Part shown: one piece after another, positions 48,175-57,410 of the stretch
Position numbering within the stretch: position 1 is the first letter of the stretch
How the letters are laid out: every line of letters starts with the position of its first letter
Origin: Ideonella sp. WA131b
Lineage (GTDB): Bacteria; Pseudomonadota; Gammaproteobacteria; Burkholderiales; Burkholderiaceae_C
DNA: 64,000 nucleotides
Reading direction: 5' to 3'
NCBI GenBank assembly: GCA_023657425.1
Contig: JAGTJW010000003.1
Span: forward strand, 62,001-126,000
Position numbers and translations under genes: made by a program
Notes under the pieces: generated by a model
What the model was told of the DNA's origin: nothing
What the model saw: only the letters and a program-made list of their open reading frames with translations
Database searches by the model: none

Positions 48175-49797
48175 TCAGGCCGCCACCGGCTCGGCCCTGG
48201 GCGCTGCCGCCGGCGCAGTGCCGCCGCTGCGCATCATGTGGTCGAAGGCCCCGAGTGCGGCCTTGGCGCCGTCGCCCGCGGCGATGACGATCTGCTTGAA
48301 GGGCACCGTCGTCGCGTCGCCCGCGGCAAACACGCCGGGCAGGCTGGTGGCGCCCTTGGCGTCGACCTCGATCTCGCCGTAGCGGCTGAGCGCCAGCGTG
48401 CCCTTGAGCCACTCGGTGTTGGGCACGAGGCCGATCTGCACGAACACGCCCTCGAGCTCGATGCGGTGCTCGCTGCCGTCGCGGCGGTCCTTGTAGAGCA
48501 GGGCGTTGACCTTGCCGCTTCCATCGGCCGCGGTGCCGGTGATCTCGGTGGTCTGCGCCATCACGTGGATGCTCACGTTGGGCAGGCTCCTGAGCTTGGC
48601 CGCCAGCACGGCGTCGGCGCGCAGCGTGTCGCCGAACTCCAGCAGCGTGACGTGGCCGACGAGGCCGGCCAGGTCAATGGCCGCCTCGACACCCGAGTTG
48701 CCGCCGCCGATGACGGCCACGCGCTTGCCCTTGAAGAGCGGGCCGTCGCAGTGCGGGCAATAGGCCACGCCCTTGTTGCGGTAGAGCTGCTCGCCGGGCA
48801 CACCCAGCTCGCGCCAGCGGGCACCGGTGGCCAGGATGACGGTCTTGCCCGAGAGCTCGGCGCCGCTTTCCAGCTGCACCTTCACCAGGCCGCCGGGGTG
48901 CTCGGCCGGCACCAGCCGGGCCGCGCGCTGCATGCGCGTGATGTCCACGCCGTACTGGGCGGCGTGGGCTTCGAGAGCGGCGGCGAACTGGGGGCCCTGC
49001 GTCTCGAGCACGCTGATGTAGTTCTCGATGCCGAGGGTGTCGAGCGTCTGGCCGCCGAAACGCTCGGCCACCACGCCGGTGCGGATGCCCTTGCGCGCGG
49101 CGTACACGGCCGCGGCCGCGCCGGCGGGGCCGCCGCCCACGATGAGCACGTCATAGGGTTCCTTCTTCGACAGCCCGGCGGCCGCTCGCTGCGCCGCGCC
49201 GGTGTCGACCTTGGCCAGGATCTCGGCCAGCTCCAGGCGGCCCGACGAGAACACCTCGCCGTTGAGGAACACCAGCGGCACGGCCAGGATCTGCCGCTGC
49301 TCGACCTCCTGCTGGAACACACCGCCGTCGATGGCGGTGTGGCGGATGCGGGGGTTGAGCACCGCCATCAGGTTGAGGGCCTGCACGACGTCGGGGCAGT
49401 TGTGGCAGGTCAGGCTCATCCAGGTCTCGAAGACCAGGTCCTGACCGGGTTCGAGCGCCTTCACCTGGTCAAGCAGCGCCTGCTCGACCTTGGGCGGGTG
49501 GCCGCCGGCCTGCAGCAGGGCCAGCACGAGCGAGGTGAACTCGTGGCCCATCGGCAGGGCCGCGAACGAAATGCCCATGTCGGCGCCGCGGCGGGTGATC
49601 TGGAACGAGGGCTTGCGCGCGGCCTGGCCGTCGAAGCGCGCCGACACCATCGTCGGGTGCAGCGCGGCAACCTCGCTGATCAGCGCGCGCATGTCGGCGG
49701 CCGTCTCGCTGTCGTCGAGCGAGCCGATCAGGTCGATCGGCTGCTGCAGGCGCTGCAGGTAGGCGGCGAGCTGGGTCTTGATGGCGTCGTCGAGCAT
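48175..49797 (-). CDS. ahpF: Alkyl hydroperoxide reductase subunit F
   Basis: A flavoprotein that passes electrons from NADH to AhpC for peroxide removal. It has 540 residues. The N-terminal double thioredoxin-like domain has the CxxC in [11 protein letters not shown]. The C-terminal thioredoxin-reductase part has the FAD site [18 protein letters not shown], the redox pair AYCPHCDGP, the NADH site [17 protein letters not shown] and [15 protein letters not shown]. It follows ahpC on the same strand; the 220-bp gap is filled with palindromic repeats. Confidence 0.96.
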   Translation of the reverse strand: MLDDAIKTQLAAYLQRLQQPIDLIGSLDDSETAADMRALISEVAALHPTMVSARFDGQAARKPSFQITRRGADMGISFAALPMGHEFTSLVLALLQAGGHPPKVEQALLDQVKALEPGQDLVFETWMSLTCHNCPDVVQALNLMAVLNPRIRHTAIDGGVFQQEVEQRQILAVPLVFLNGEVFSSGRLELAEILAKVDTGAAQRAAAGLSKKEPYDVLIVGGGPAGAAAAVYAARKGIRTGVVAERFGGQTLDTLGIENYISVLETQGPQFAAALEAHAAQYGVDITRMQRAARLVPAEHPGGLVKVQLESGAELSGKTVILATGARWRELGVPGEQLYRNKGVAYCPHCDGPLFKGKRVAVIGGGNSGVEAAIDLAGLVGHVTLLEFGDTLRADAVLAAKLRSLPNVSIHVMAQTTEITGTAADGSGKVNALLYKDRRDGSEHRIELEGVFVQIGLVPNTEWLKGTLALSRYGEIEVDAKGATSLPGVFAAGDATTVPFKQIVIAAGDGAKAALGAFDHMMRSGGTAPAAAPRAEPVAA

Positions 49798-49847
49798 GGT
49801 CGTTCCCTGGAGAGGTGGTGATCCGTTGGGGCTGGGTCCGCGAAGAG

Positions 49848-50007
49848 GGCTTCGACAGGCTCAGCCCGAACGGCTCGGAAGCTGCCGTTCGCCCTGAGCT
49901 TGTCGAAGGGCCCTGTCGGGCTTCGGCAGGCTCAGCCCAAACGGCTCGGAAAGTGCCGTTCGCCCTAAGCCTGTCGAAGGGCCCTTTCGGGCGTCGGCAG
50001 GCTCAGG
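49848..50007. repeat. Two palindromic repeat pairs plus a half copy between ahpC and ahpF
   Basis: Arms of the TTCGACAGGCTCAGCCCGAA family alternate in direction at about 49848, 49884, 49918, 49955 and 49990. The first two pairs look like a tandem duplication of about 70 bp (GAACGGCTCGGAAGCTGCCG then a variant), and the later arms carry single-base changes. Strong hairpins here may separate ahpC from ahpF expression. Confidence 0.93.
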
Positions 50008-50017
50008 TGGGGTGTCG

Positions 50018-50593
50018 TCAGATCTTGCCGACGAGGTCGAGCGACGGCGTCAGCGTCTTGGCGCCTTCGTTCCACTTGGCCGGGCAAACCTGGCCGGGGT
50101 TCTTGGCGGTGTACTGGGCGGCCTTGAGCTTGCGCACGGTTTCCTTCACGTCACGGGCGATCTCGTTGCTGTGGATCTCGGCCGTCTTGATGACGCCGTC
50201 CGGGTTGACGATGAAGGTGCCGCGCAGCGCCAGGCCTTCTTCGGGGATGTGCACGCCGAAGGCGTTGGTCAGCGTGTGCGTGGGGTCGCCCACCAGCGGG
50301 AACTTGGCCTTGCCGACGGCCGCGCTGGTCTCGTGCCACACCTTGTGCGAGAAGTGCGTGTCGGTGGTGACGATGTAGACCTCGGCCTCGAGCTTCTGGA
50401 ACTCGGCGTAGTGCTCGGCCGCGTCCTCGATCTCGGTCGGGCAGTTGAAGGTGAAGGCGGCCGGCATGAAGATCAGCACGGACCACTTGCCCTTCAGCGT
50501 GGCGTCGCTGACCTCGATGAACTCGCCCTTGACGCCGCGGTTGACAAAAGCGGTGGTCTTGAAGGCGGGGACGGTGCTGTTGATGAGGGACAT
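50018..50593 (-). CDS. ahpC: Alkyl hydroperoxide reductase subunit C (peroxiredoxin)
   Basis: A typical 2-Cys peroxiredoxin, 191 residues, reducing hydrogen peroxide, organic peroxides and peroxynitrite. The peroxidatic cysteine is in FMPAAFTFNCPTEIEDAAE and the resolving one in NPGQVCPAKWNEGAKTL. The ATG at 50593 is preceded by AGGAG. The upstream region (50594-50755) should hold an OxyR-type control site, but I could not identify a clear one. ahpF lies downstream. Confidence 0.97.
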   Translation of the reverse strand: MSLINSTVPAFKTTAFVNRGVKGEFIEVSDATLKGKWSVLIFMPAAFTFNCPTEIEDAAEHYAEFQKLEAEVYIVTTDTHFSHKVWHETSAAVGKAKFPLVGDPTHTLTNAFGVHIPEEGLALRGTFIVNPDGVIKTAEIHSNEIARDVKETVRKLKAAQYTAKNPGQVCPAKWNEGAKTLTPSLDLVGKI

Positions 50594-50755
50594 GGAAACT
50601 CCTATGGAGAAGAACGGATTGATAGACGAGTTGAATGCTAGCGGAACCGAAGCAGCACGCGATAGGTTTCTCCGATGCCGCCCTTTGGTGCCGGCTATTG
50701 AGATGGGAGATGGCGCCGCCTCTGCCTGACGGGCACCGGCCCCGCGGGCCACGAC

Positions 50756-51544
50756 TCATGGGCCTGACGATGTCTGGCCGAGGTCACCCGGTGCCGCGCT
50801 CTCGCGCAACTGCTCGCGCAGGCCCGCGAACAGCCATGAACGCTGCGCCAGCACGAGCGTGATGGCACGCCGCTCGTGCGTCGGCAGCTTCTGGTCGGCC
50901 AAGTGCTGCTGGGCGAAGTCATGCGCCAGGCGCTGCATCCGTTCCTCGAACAGCTGAACCTGGGCCGGCGCCAGCTGCCCGTGCACCAGCGCCAGCATCT
51001 CGCCCGGACCGCCGAAGCTGCCGGCGAAGTAGTCAGCCATGGCACGCTCGCGAAAGAAGCGCATCACCGGCCCGTCGGGCCGCCAGCGAAACGTCTTGTC
51101 GATCTTCAGCCGATAGCGCAGCGCCGTGCCCGGACCGCGGCGCAGCTCGATGATGCCCAGGCCGTGCAGCGCCAGCAGGCAGGCGGTGGCCTGCGCGCGG
51201 CTGAGCGTGTAGGTGGCCACCATCTGCTCCACGCTCCACTGGCTCAGCGCGCACAGGGCAGTGAGCAGCAGCTTGGGGTCGCGAACCACGGCTTCCTCTT
51301 GTGCCTCGGTGAGCTCGCGGCGCGGTGGCGTGGCCTGCGCCACCTGGCGGGCCAGCTCCGCGAAGTCCAGGCGCAGCACGGCCAGCACCTCGTCGATGCG
51401 CGCCAGCGTCATGTCGCCCCGGGCAAAGATGCGCTTGACGCTGCTCTCGGCCAGGCCCAGCTCACGCGCCAGTTCGGCATAGGTGATGCCGGCGCGGCGC
51501 AACTCGGCCTTCAGTGCGGTGACAAGGGCCTGGCTGCTGCGCAT
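50756..51544 (-). CDS. XRE-family HTH transcriptional regulator
   Basis: A 262-residue regulator with an N-terminal Cro/C1-type HTH (LKAELRRAGITYAELARELGLAESSVKRIF) and a larger C-terminal part containing a second winged-helix-like segment (WSVEQMVATYTLSRAQATACLLALHGLGIIELRRG). The ATG at 51544 is used; the frame is open to 51595. It diverges from the YiaA-like operon, and three AGTATC/GATACT elements lie in and just beyond the shared promoter. The ligand is unknown. Confidence 0.88.
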   Translation of the reverse strand: MRSSQALVTALKAELRRAGITYAELARELGLAESSVKRIFARGDMTLARIDEVLAVLRLDFAELARQVAQATPPRRELTEAQEEAVVRDPKLLLTALCALSQWSVEQMVATYTLSRAQATACLLALHGLGIIELRRGPGTALRYRLKIDKTFRWRPDGPVMRFFRERAMADYFAGSFGGPGEMLALVHGQLAPAQVQLFEERMQRLAHDFAQQHLADQKLPTHERRAITLVLAQRSWLFAGLREQLRESAAPGDLGQTSSGP

Positions 51545-51561
51545 GGGGCAAGAGTGAAGAA

Positions 51562-51623
51562 AGTATCGATTAAGGATACTACAGGACTCAATCAACAGTT
51601 CGCTATTCAGGGCGATGGATACT
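51562..51623. promoter_or_regulatory. Candidate operator with three AGTATC/GATACT half-sites
   Basis: AGTATC (51562-51567) and GATACT (51575-51580) form a palindrome with a 7-bp spacer 18 bp from the XRE gene start. A third GATACT lies at 51618-51623, just before the ribosome site of the YiaA-like gene. The layout suits autoregulation and control of the divergent operon by the XRE protein; binding is inference. Confidence 0.55.
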
Positions 51624-51642
51624 TTTGTAGGAGGTAGGCAGG

Positions 51643-52137
51643 ATGCGGACCGTGTTCAACCCTGGTGCCGTCACAACGGCCGCGTCCATGCGAACCGAGC
51701 CCGTCCATTTCGCCGTCCGCCACGACACCCGCGCCTGGAAGCTGCAGGTCTGGGTCAGCTTCGGCATCGCCATCGCCTTGGCCGGCATCGGCCTGGCCTG
51801 GCTGCCCGGCGAGGACCTCGACCGCGCCTTCATGTTCATGGGCTACCTGTTCACGCTGTCCAGCGCCTTCGTGCTGGCCAAGCACGTGCGCGACAACGAG
51901 CACCGTCGCGTCGATGCGCCGATGTGGAACCTGGTCGTCTGGAGCGGCTTCGCGCTGGCCATGGCGCTCACCGCCTGGGGCCTGTGGCGCATGGGCATCA
52001 ACCCCACCTACAAGGCCTTCCTGGGCGTGTGCTGGCTGTTCCTCGTGAGCGCCGCCTTCACGCTGGCCAAGACGCTGCGCGATGCGCACGAGGCCGACCT
52101 CGCTGACGACGCTGCCCAGCACGAGCAGCACGAATGA
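51643..52137 (+). CDS. YiaA/YiaB-type two-helix-repeat inner-membrane protein
   Basis: A 164-residue membrane protein with two copies of the YiaAB helix pair: first LQVWVSFGIAIALAGIGLAWL with RAFMFMGYLFTLSSAFVLAK, then LVVWSGFALAMALTAWGLW with YKAFLGVCWLFLVSAAFTLAK. The repeats each end in AK followed by a charged segment (VRDNEHR; TLRDAHE). Function is unknown. AGGAGG lies eight bases before the ATG at 51643. It is the first gene of the run divergent from the XRE regulator. Confidence 0.9.
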   Translation: MRTVFNPGAVTTAASMRTEPVHFAVRHDTRAWKLQVWVSFGIAIALAGIGLAWLPGEDLDRAFMFMGYLFTLSSAFVLAKHVRDNEHRRVDAPMWNLVVWSGFALAMALTAWGLWRMGINPTYKAFLGVCWLFLVSAAFTLAKTLRDAHEADLADDAAQHEQHE

Positions 52138-52166
52138 GCACGATCCACCACCCCAGGAGCTCCGCC

Positions 52167-52586
52167 ATGCTCAAGCGATTTCTCACGGCTGTGGTTTGTG
52201 CCGCGCTCTGCGCTGGCACGGTTGCCACCCCGGCCCGGGCCCATGGCGGCCCCTCGGACGCCAGCGCGCTGTCGATGCTGCCGCTGGCGGTGTCGCTGGC
52301 CGCGCCGGCCCTGGTGCTGTCGGCCGGCGTCGGGCTTACCGTTGTGGCGGTGGAGGCCAGCGGCAACGCCACTGTCTGGGTCCTGGAGCGCGCCTCCGAC
52401 GGTGCCCGCGCCAGCGTCACCGTGAGTGGCGCGGTGGTGGGCGGCGCTTCGCTGCTGGTGGGCACCACGGTCACCGTGACGGCGCTGTCGGCCGGGTGGT
52501 TGCTCTCGGCCGCCGGCAAGGTGATCGCCTTCGTGCCCAACGAGATCGGCAAGGCCCTGCTGCACAACGAAAGGCTCACGCGATGA
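52167..52586 (+). CDS. Exported or membrane protein of unknown function
   Basis: A 139-residue protein with a signal peptide (LKRFLTAVVCAALCAGTVAT, then PARAHGG). The rest is rich in Ala, Val, Ser and Gly with two hydrophobic segments (SMLPLAVSLAAPALVLSAGVGLTV; GGASLLVGTTVTVTALSAGWL), so it is either periplasmic or membrane bound. The ATG at 52167 has AGGAG seven bases before it and is preferred to 52134. Its TGA overlaps the start of the DUF2145 gene, so the products are probably made together. I do not recognise a function. Confidence 0.75.
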   Translation: MLKRFLTAVVCAALCAGTVATPARAHGGPSDASALSMLPLAVSLAAPALVLSAGVGLTVVAVEASGNATVWVLERASDGARASVTVSGAVVGGASLLVGTTVTVTALSAGWLLSAAGKVIAFVPNEIGKALLHNERLTR

Positions 52587-53353
52587 AGGCCCCGCTTGCT
52601 GCGTTGGCGCTGGCCGCGTGGACCACGCTGGTCCAGGCCGGCCGACCCTGTGAGCCCTTGCAGCCGAGCGTGCCCGACATCGTGCAGGGACTCGAACTCG
52701 CCCAGCGCACCGCTGCGGCGCTGGATGCCAGTGGTGCCCAGGTGGTGGTGATCGCCCGCGCGGGCCAGGACCTTTCGCGCTGGCGGTTGCGCTACAGCCA
52801 TCTGGGTTGGGCGCACAAGACGCCACAGGGCTGGCGCATCGTGCACAAGCTCAACCACTGCGGCAGCGCGCGGGCCGACTTGTATCGGCAGGGCCTGGCC
52901 GAGTTCCTGACGGACGACCTGCACGACCCCGTTGCCGCCTTCGCCGTGCCCAGCCCCACTGCGCAGGCTGCGCTGGGCCCGCTGCTGGCCGACACCTGGC
53001 GCGTGCGGCGCCTGCATGAGCCCGCCTACAACATGGTCGCCTACCCCTGGGCGCACCGCTACCAGCAGAGCAACCAGTGGGCCATCGAAACGCTGGCCTG
53101 GGCGCTGGAGCCCACAGCCGACAGCCGCGAGCGTGCCCAAGCCTGGCTGCGCTTCAAGGGCTATGAGCCCACGGTGCTGCGCGTCCCCGCCTTTACGCGG
53201 CTGGGTGCGCGGGTGGGCAGCGCGAACATCGCTTTCGACGACCACCCGAACGCGCTGCGCTACGCCGACCACATCGAGACTGTCACGGTGGACTCGGTGT
53301 TCGCCTGGCTCGAACGCGCCCAGCTCGCAGGCCGCGTGCAGACGGTGCGGTGA
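52583..53353 (+). CDS. DUF2145-family exported protein
   Basis: A 256-residue protein with a signal peptide (MKAPLAALALAAWTTLVQAG). Recognisable DUF2145 features are VVVIARAGQDLSRWRLRYSH, LGWAHKTPQGWRIVHKLNHC, and RLHEPAYNMVAYPWAHRYQQSNQWAIETLAWAL. Conserved His, Cys and Asn residues suggest an enzyme, perhaps of papain- or NlpC-like fold (inference), but nothing is known. Its ATG overlaps the previous stop (ATGA). Confidence 0.85.
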   Translation: MKAPLAALALAAWTTLVQAGRPCEPLQPSVPDIVQGLELAQRTAAALDASGAQVVVIARAGQDLSRWRLRYSHLGWAHKTPQGWRIVHKLNHCGSARADLYRQGLAEFLTDDLHDPVAAFAVPSPTAQAALGPLLADTWRVRRLHEPAYNMVAYPWAHRYQQSNQWAIETLAWALEPTADSRERAQAWLRFKGYEPTVLRVPAFTRLGARVGSANIAFDDHPNALRYADHIETVTVDSVFAWLERAQLAGRVQTVR

Positions 53354-53360
53354 AGGAACG

Positions 53361-54614
53361 ATGAAGCGCCGCCATCTGCTGCTGGGCTGCTGCGCCGCGA
53401 TGGGCGCCGGGCTGTTCACCGGGCTGGGCCTGCGCGCCGCGGGGCCGCTGACCAACCCCTGCCGCGGTGCGCCGCCGCCCGATCTGGCCGACCACGAACT
53501 CGTGCGCGCCGCGTTCGAGGGTCTGGACACCACACGCCTCGTCGACACCCACGCCCACCTGCTGGGCACGGGCGACAGCGGCAGCGGCTGCAGCGTGCAC
53601 CCCAGCCTGCACGAGTGGTGGCAGCCGCGCGAGGTGCTGCGCCGCAAGGGCATCCTCAACGCCGCCTGCATCGCCGAGGACGCGGTGGAGGGCATCGACG
53701 TCGCCTACGTGGAGCGGCTGCACACCCTGGCAGCGGGCTTCCCCGCCGGCGCACGCTGGTGGCTGTTCGCCTTCGACCGCGCGCACGACGACGCTGGCCG
53801 CCCCGCCCCCGACTGGAGCACCTTCCACGTGCCCGACGCCTACACCGCCGAGGTGGCACGGGCCAGCGGTGGCCGCTTCGCCTGGGTGGCATCCATCCAC
53901 CCCTACCGCGACGACGCTCTGCCCGCGCTGGAAGCCGCGCTGACGGCTGGCGCGGTGGCCGTGAAGTGGCTGCCGAGCTCCATGAACATCGACCTGCGCG
54001 ACCCGCGCTGCCGCCCCTTCGGCGAGCGACTGGCGCGCGTCGGCGTACCGCTGGTGGTGCATTGCGGCGAGGAAAAGGCTGCGCCGGGTGCCCACCGCGA
54101 CGATTTCAACAACCCGCTGCACCTGCGCGCGCTGCTGGCGCTGGGCGTGCCGGTGATCGTGGCGCACGGTGCGTCCTTGGGCCACGCCATCGACGAGGAC
54201 AAGCGCTCCAGGCCCTCGGTGCCGGCCTTCGAGCTTTTCGCGCGGCTGATGGATGACAAGGCCCTCGAGGGCCGGCTGTTCGGCGACATCTCCGCCGTGT
54301 TCCAGCGCAACCGCACCGACGCCGTCTGGCACGCGATCCTGCGCCGCGCCGCCTGGCACGCCCGACTGCTTCACGGCTCCGACCACCCGCTGCCGGGCGT
54401 GATGCCGCTGGTGAGCCTGCGGCGCTTCGTGCGCGCCGGCCTGCTGGCCGAGGCGCACGCGGCGCCGCTGCAGCGCCTGCGCGAGCACAACCCGCTGCTG
54501 GCCGACCTCGTCATCAAGCGTACGCTGGCCAGCGGCGGCGCGCGGTTGCCGGCCGCGGTGTTCGAGGGCCGCGCACTGCACACGCTGGCTTCCTTCCGCA
54601 AAGAGGCTGCATGA
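53361..54614 (+). CDS. Amidohydrolase-family (metal-dependent TIM-barrel) exported protein
   Basis: A 417-residue protein starting with an export signal (MKRRHLLLGCCAAMGAGLFTG; the RR and the CC allow a Tat or lipoprotein signal). The hydrolase domain shows VDTHAHLLGTG (HxH metal site), VHCGEEKAA, VIVAHGASLG and LLHGSDHPLPG, the four metal-site strands of the amidohydrolase superfamily. The substrate is unknown. It begins seven bases after the DUF2145 stop with AAGGA before it, and its TGA overlaps the next ATG. Confidence 0.86.
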   Translation: MKRRHLLLGCCAAMGAGLFTGLGLRAAGPLTNPCRGAPPPDLADHELVRAAFEGLDTTRLVDTHAHLLGTGDSGSGCSVHPSLHEWWQPREVLRRKGILNAACIAEDAVEGIDVAYVERLHTLAAGFPAGARWWLFAFDRAHDDAGRPAPDWSTFHVPDAYTAEVARASGGRFAWVASIHPYRDDALPALEAALTAGAVAVKWLPSSMNIDLRDPRCRPFGERLARVGVPLVVHCGEEKAAPGAHRDDFNNPLHLRALLALGVPVIVAHGASLGHAIDEDKRSRPSVPAFELFARLMDDKALEGRLFGDISAVFQRNRTDAVWHAILRRAAWHARLLHGSDHPLPGVMPLVSLRRFVRAGLLAEAHAAPLQRLREHNPLLADLVIKRTLASGGARLPAAVFEGRALHTLASFRKEAA

Positions 54615-56488
54615 ACCACGCCAACCAGTTCTCCCTGCTCGGCCAGCGGCGCTTCGCCCCGTTCTTCTGGGTGCAGTTCCTGGGCGCCGGCAACGACAAC
54701 GTCTTCAAGTTCGCGTTCACGGTGATGGTCACCTACCAGCTCCAGGTGAGCTGGCTTCCGCCGTCGCAGGCCGGCCTCGTCATCGGCGCGCTGTTCATCC
54801 TGCCCTTCCTCCTGTTCAGCGCCACCAGCGGGCAGCTCGCGGACAAGTTCCCCAAGGAGGCGCTGATCCGCTTCGTCAAGACGCTCGAGATCGCCATCAT
54901 GGCCGTGGCGGCCTGGGGCTTCGTGCAGGAGAACGTGCCGCTGCTGCTGGCCTGCGTGTTCCTGATGGGCCTGCACAGCACGCTGTTCGGCCCGGTGAAG
55001 TTCGCCTACCTGCCGCAGCACCTGAACGAGCGCGAGCTCACCGGCGGCAACGGCATGGTGGAGATGGGCACCTTTGTGGCCATCCTGCTGGGCAACGTGG
55101 CCGGCGGCCTGCTCATTGCGCTGCCGCAGGTGGGGCCGCAGTACGTAGCCGCAGCCTGCTTGCTGCTGGCCGTGCTGGGCCGCGCCACGGCGCAGGCGAT
55201 CCCCGCCTCGCCGGCCACCGACCCCGGCCTGGCCATCAACTGGAACCCCTTCACCGAGACCTGGCGCAACCTCAGGCTCGCGCACGGCAACGTGGTGGTG
55301 TTCCGGTCCCTTCTGGGCATCAGCTGGATGTGGTTCTTCGGCGCGGTGTTCCTGAGCCAGTTCCCGGTGTTCGCGCGAGAGGTCCTGCACGGCAACGAGC
55401 AGGTGGCTTCGCTGCTGCTGGTGGTGTTCTCGGTGGGCGTGGGCACGGGCGCGCTGCTGTGCGAGATGCTGAGCCGGCGCCACGTGGAGATCGGCCTCGT
55501 GCCGCTGGGCGCGATCGGCATGACGGTGTTCAGCGTGGACCTGTACTTCGCGTCGCGCGCGCTGCCGCCGGCCGAGGCGCTGGGCTTGAGCGCCTTCCTC
55601 GCGCAGCCGGCCCACTGGCGCGTGCTGGCTGACCTGTTCATGCTGAGCTTGTTCGCCGGCATCTATAGCGTGCCGATGTACGCGCTGATACAGCTGCGCA
55701 GCCAGCCCACGCACCGCGCGCGCATCATTGCCGCAAACAACATCCTCAACGCGCTTTTCATGATCGTCAGCTCGCTGATGGTGGGCGCGCTGCTGGCGGC
55801 CGGGCTCACGGTGCCCGAGGTGTTCCTGGTGGTGGGCCTGCTCAACGCGGTGGTGGCGGGCTACATCTTCCTGCTCGTGCCCGAGTACCTGCTGCGCTTC
55901 CTGGCCTGGCTGCTGACGCGCGGCGTCTACCGCTTCAAGGTGCGCGGCGAGGAGCACATTCCTACAGAAGGCGCGGCGGTGCTGGTGTGCAACCACGTGA
56001 GCTATGTCGACGCCGTGCTGCTGATGGCGGCCAGCCCGAGGCCCATCCGCTTCATCATGGACCACCGCATCTTCGCCACGCCGGTGCTCGGCGCGCTGTT
56101 CCGGCTGGGCAAGGCGATCCCGATCGCGCCGCAGAGGGACGATCCCGCGGCCTACGAACGTGCCTTCGAGGAGGCCCGTCATGTGCTCGACGAGGGCGAC
56201 TTGCTGGCCATCTTCCCCGAGGGCGGGATCACGCGCGACGGACAGCTCGCCGAGTTCAAGGGCGGCCTCATGAAGGTTCTGCAGACGCACCCGGTCCCGG
56301 TGGTGCCGATGGCACTGGGCAATCTGTGGGGCAGCTTCTTCTCGCGCGTGGAAGGCGGCGCGGCCATGCGCCGGCCGTTCCGCCGCGGCCTCTTCAGCCC
56401 CGTGACGCTGGACGTGGGCGCACCGCTGCCGGCGGCCGAGGTGTCGCCGGCCGGGCTGCGCGGGCGCGTGGCGGCGATGCTGGGCTGA
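54611..56488 (+). CDS. MFS transporter fused to 1-acyl-glycerol-3-phosphate acyltransferase (lysophospholipid flippase type)
   Basis: A 625-residue fusion. Residues 1 to about 430 form a 12-helix MFS domain like the lysophospholipid transporter LplT (FFWVQFLGAGNDNVFKFAF; MGLHSTLFGPVKFAYLPQHL). The rest is a PlsC-type acyltransferase with NHVSYVDA (NHx4D) and FPEGGITRDGQLAEFKGG. It probably flips lysophospholipids inward and re-acylates them. It lacks the third acyl-ACP synthetase domain found in longer LplT-Aas fusions. It is coupled to the amidohydrolase gene (ATGA). Confidence 0.92.
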   Translation: MNHANQFSLLGQRRFAPFFWVQFLGAGNDNVFKFAFTVMVTYQLQVSWLPPSQAGLVIGALFILPFLLFSATSGQLADKFPKEALIRFVKTLEIAIMAVAAWGFVQENVPLLLACVFLMGLHSTLFGPVKFAYLPQHLNERELTGGNGMVEMGTFVAILLGNVAGGLLIALPQVGPQYVAAACLLLAVLGRATAQAIPASPATDPGLAINWNPFTETWRNLRLAHGNVVVFRSLLGISWMWFFGAVFLSQFPVFAREVLHGNEQVASLLLVVFSVGVGTGALLCEMLSRRHVEIGLVPLGAIGMTVFSVDLYFASRALPPAEALGLSAFLAQPAHWRVLADLFMLSLFAGIYSVPMYALIQLRSQPTHRARIIAANNILNALFMIVSSLMVGALLAAGLTVPEVFLVVGLLNAVVAGYIFLLVPEYLLRFLAWLLTRGVYRFKVRGEEHIPTEGAAVLVCNHVSYVDAVLLMAASPRPIRFIMDHRIFATPVLGALFRLGKAIPIAPQRDDPAAYERAFEEARHVLDEGDLLAIFPEGGITRDGQLAEFKGGLMKVLQTHPVPVVPMALGNLWGSFFSRVEGGAAMRRPFRRGLFSPVTLDVGAPLPAAEVSPAGLRGRVAAMLG

Positions 56489-56520
56489 CGCCTCCCGGTG
56501 GCGCCGCCGCGGCCGCCGCC

Positions 56521-57366
56521 TCAGGCGCCGGGCGCCTGCCAGTGCGCGCGGTGGTCCTCGGCGTAGCGCTCGAAGGTGATCGGGGCGCGGCCGGTGATCG
56601 CCGGCACCGCATCGGTGACCCGCTCGGCATAGCCGGCCTTGAAGGTGCCCAGGATGGTGACCAGGAACTCGGCATAGGGCCGCGGCAGCCCGGCGCCCAG
56701 CAGGCCGGCGAGCATGGCCTCGGGCGGGATGTCCTGGTAGCGGATGGTGTGGCCTGCGGCACGCGAGAGGATGGCGGCAGCCTCGTCGTGGTCGAGCGCA
56801 CGCGCGCCGGTGAGGTCAAACGCCGCGCCGTCGTGGGCGTGGCCGCCCAGCAGCGCGGCGGCCACGGCGGCGATGTCGCGCGCGTCGATAAAGCTGCCCC
56901 GGGCCGTGCCGGTGGGCAGGAAGATCGTGCCGTGCTCGCGGATGCCGGCCAGCCAGAAGGTGTGGAAGTTCTGCATGAACCAGTTCGGCCGGATCACGTT
57001 GAACGGCCGGTCGCTGGCCTCGAGCTGCAGCTCGGCGCGGCGCAGCGGCGCCGTGGCGTCGGCGTCGGCGCCCATGGCCGTCATCAGCACCAGCTTGTCC
57101 AGGCGCTGCGTGCGCGCGTGCTCGATCAGCGGGCCCAGCAATTCGTGCTGGTTGGTGTGGCCGGGCGGGCTCAGCAGGAAGGCGCGGTCCACGCCCTCGA
57201 AGGCTTGCGCCAGGCCCTCGTGCGTGACGAGGTCCAGGCGCACCTGGTCGGGGGCGGTGGGGGTGCGGCTGGTGGCGCGGCGCACGGTGTGGCCGGCGGT
57301 GGCGAGCAGGCGGGCGAGTTCGCTGCCGACGGTGCCGCTGGCACCGACGATGAGGGTGGTGGTCAT
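56521..57366 (-). CDS. NmrA-like NAD(P)H-binding oxidoreductase
   Basis: A 281-residue atypical short-chain dehydrogenase. The nucleotide site is LIVGASGTVGSELARLLATAGH; later parts are VDRAFLLSPPGHTNQHELLG, VIRPNWFMQNFHTFWLAG, RGSFIDARDIAAVAAALL and AFDLTGARALDHDEAA. It resembles QorB-type quinone reductases and NmrA-like redox sensors. It diverges from an AraC regulator gene with a palindrome between them, so the regulator probably controls it. Confidence 0.9.
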   Translation of the reverse strand: MTTTLIVGASGTVGSELARLLATAGHTVRRATSRTPTAPDQVRLDLVTHEGLAQAFEGVDRAFLLSPPGHTNQHELLGPLIEHARTQRLDKLVLMTAMGADADATAPLRRAELQLEASDRPFNVIRPNWFMQNFHTFWLAGIREHGTIFLPTGTARGSFIDARDIAAVAAALLGGHAHDGAAFDLTGARALDHDEAAAILSRAAGHTIRYQDIPPEAMLAGLLGAGLPRPYAEFLVTILGTFKAGYAERVTDAVPAITGRAPITFERYAEDHRAHWQAPGA

Positions 57367-57410
57367 GGAGGAGATCCTCGGGTGGGTTGGAATGGGGGGA
57401 ATGTTCGGTC

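Noticed and set aside
50594..50755. An OxyR-binding site upstream of ahpC
   Set aside because: ATAG and CTAT words occur but not at the spacing of the OxyR consensus, so I could not support a site.
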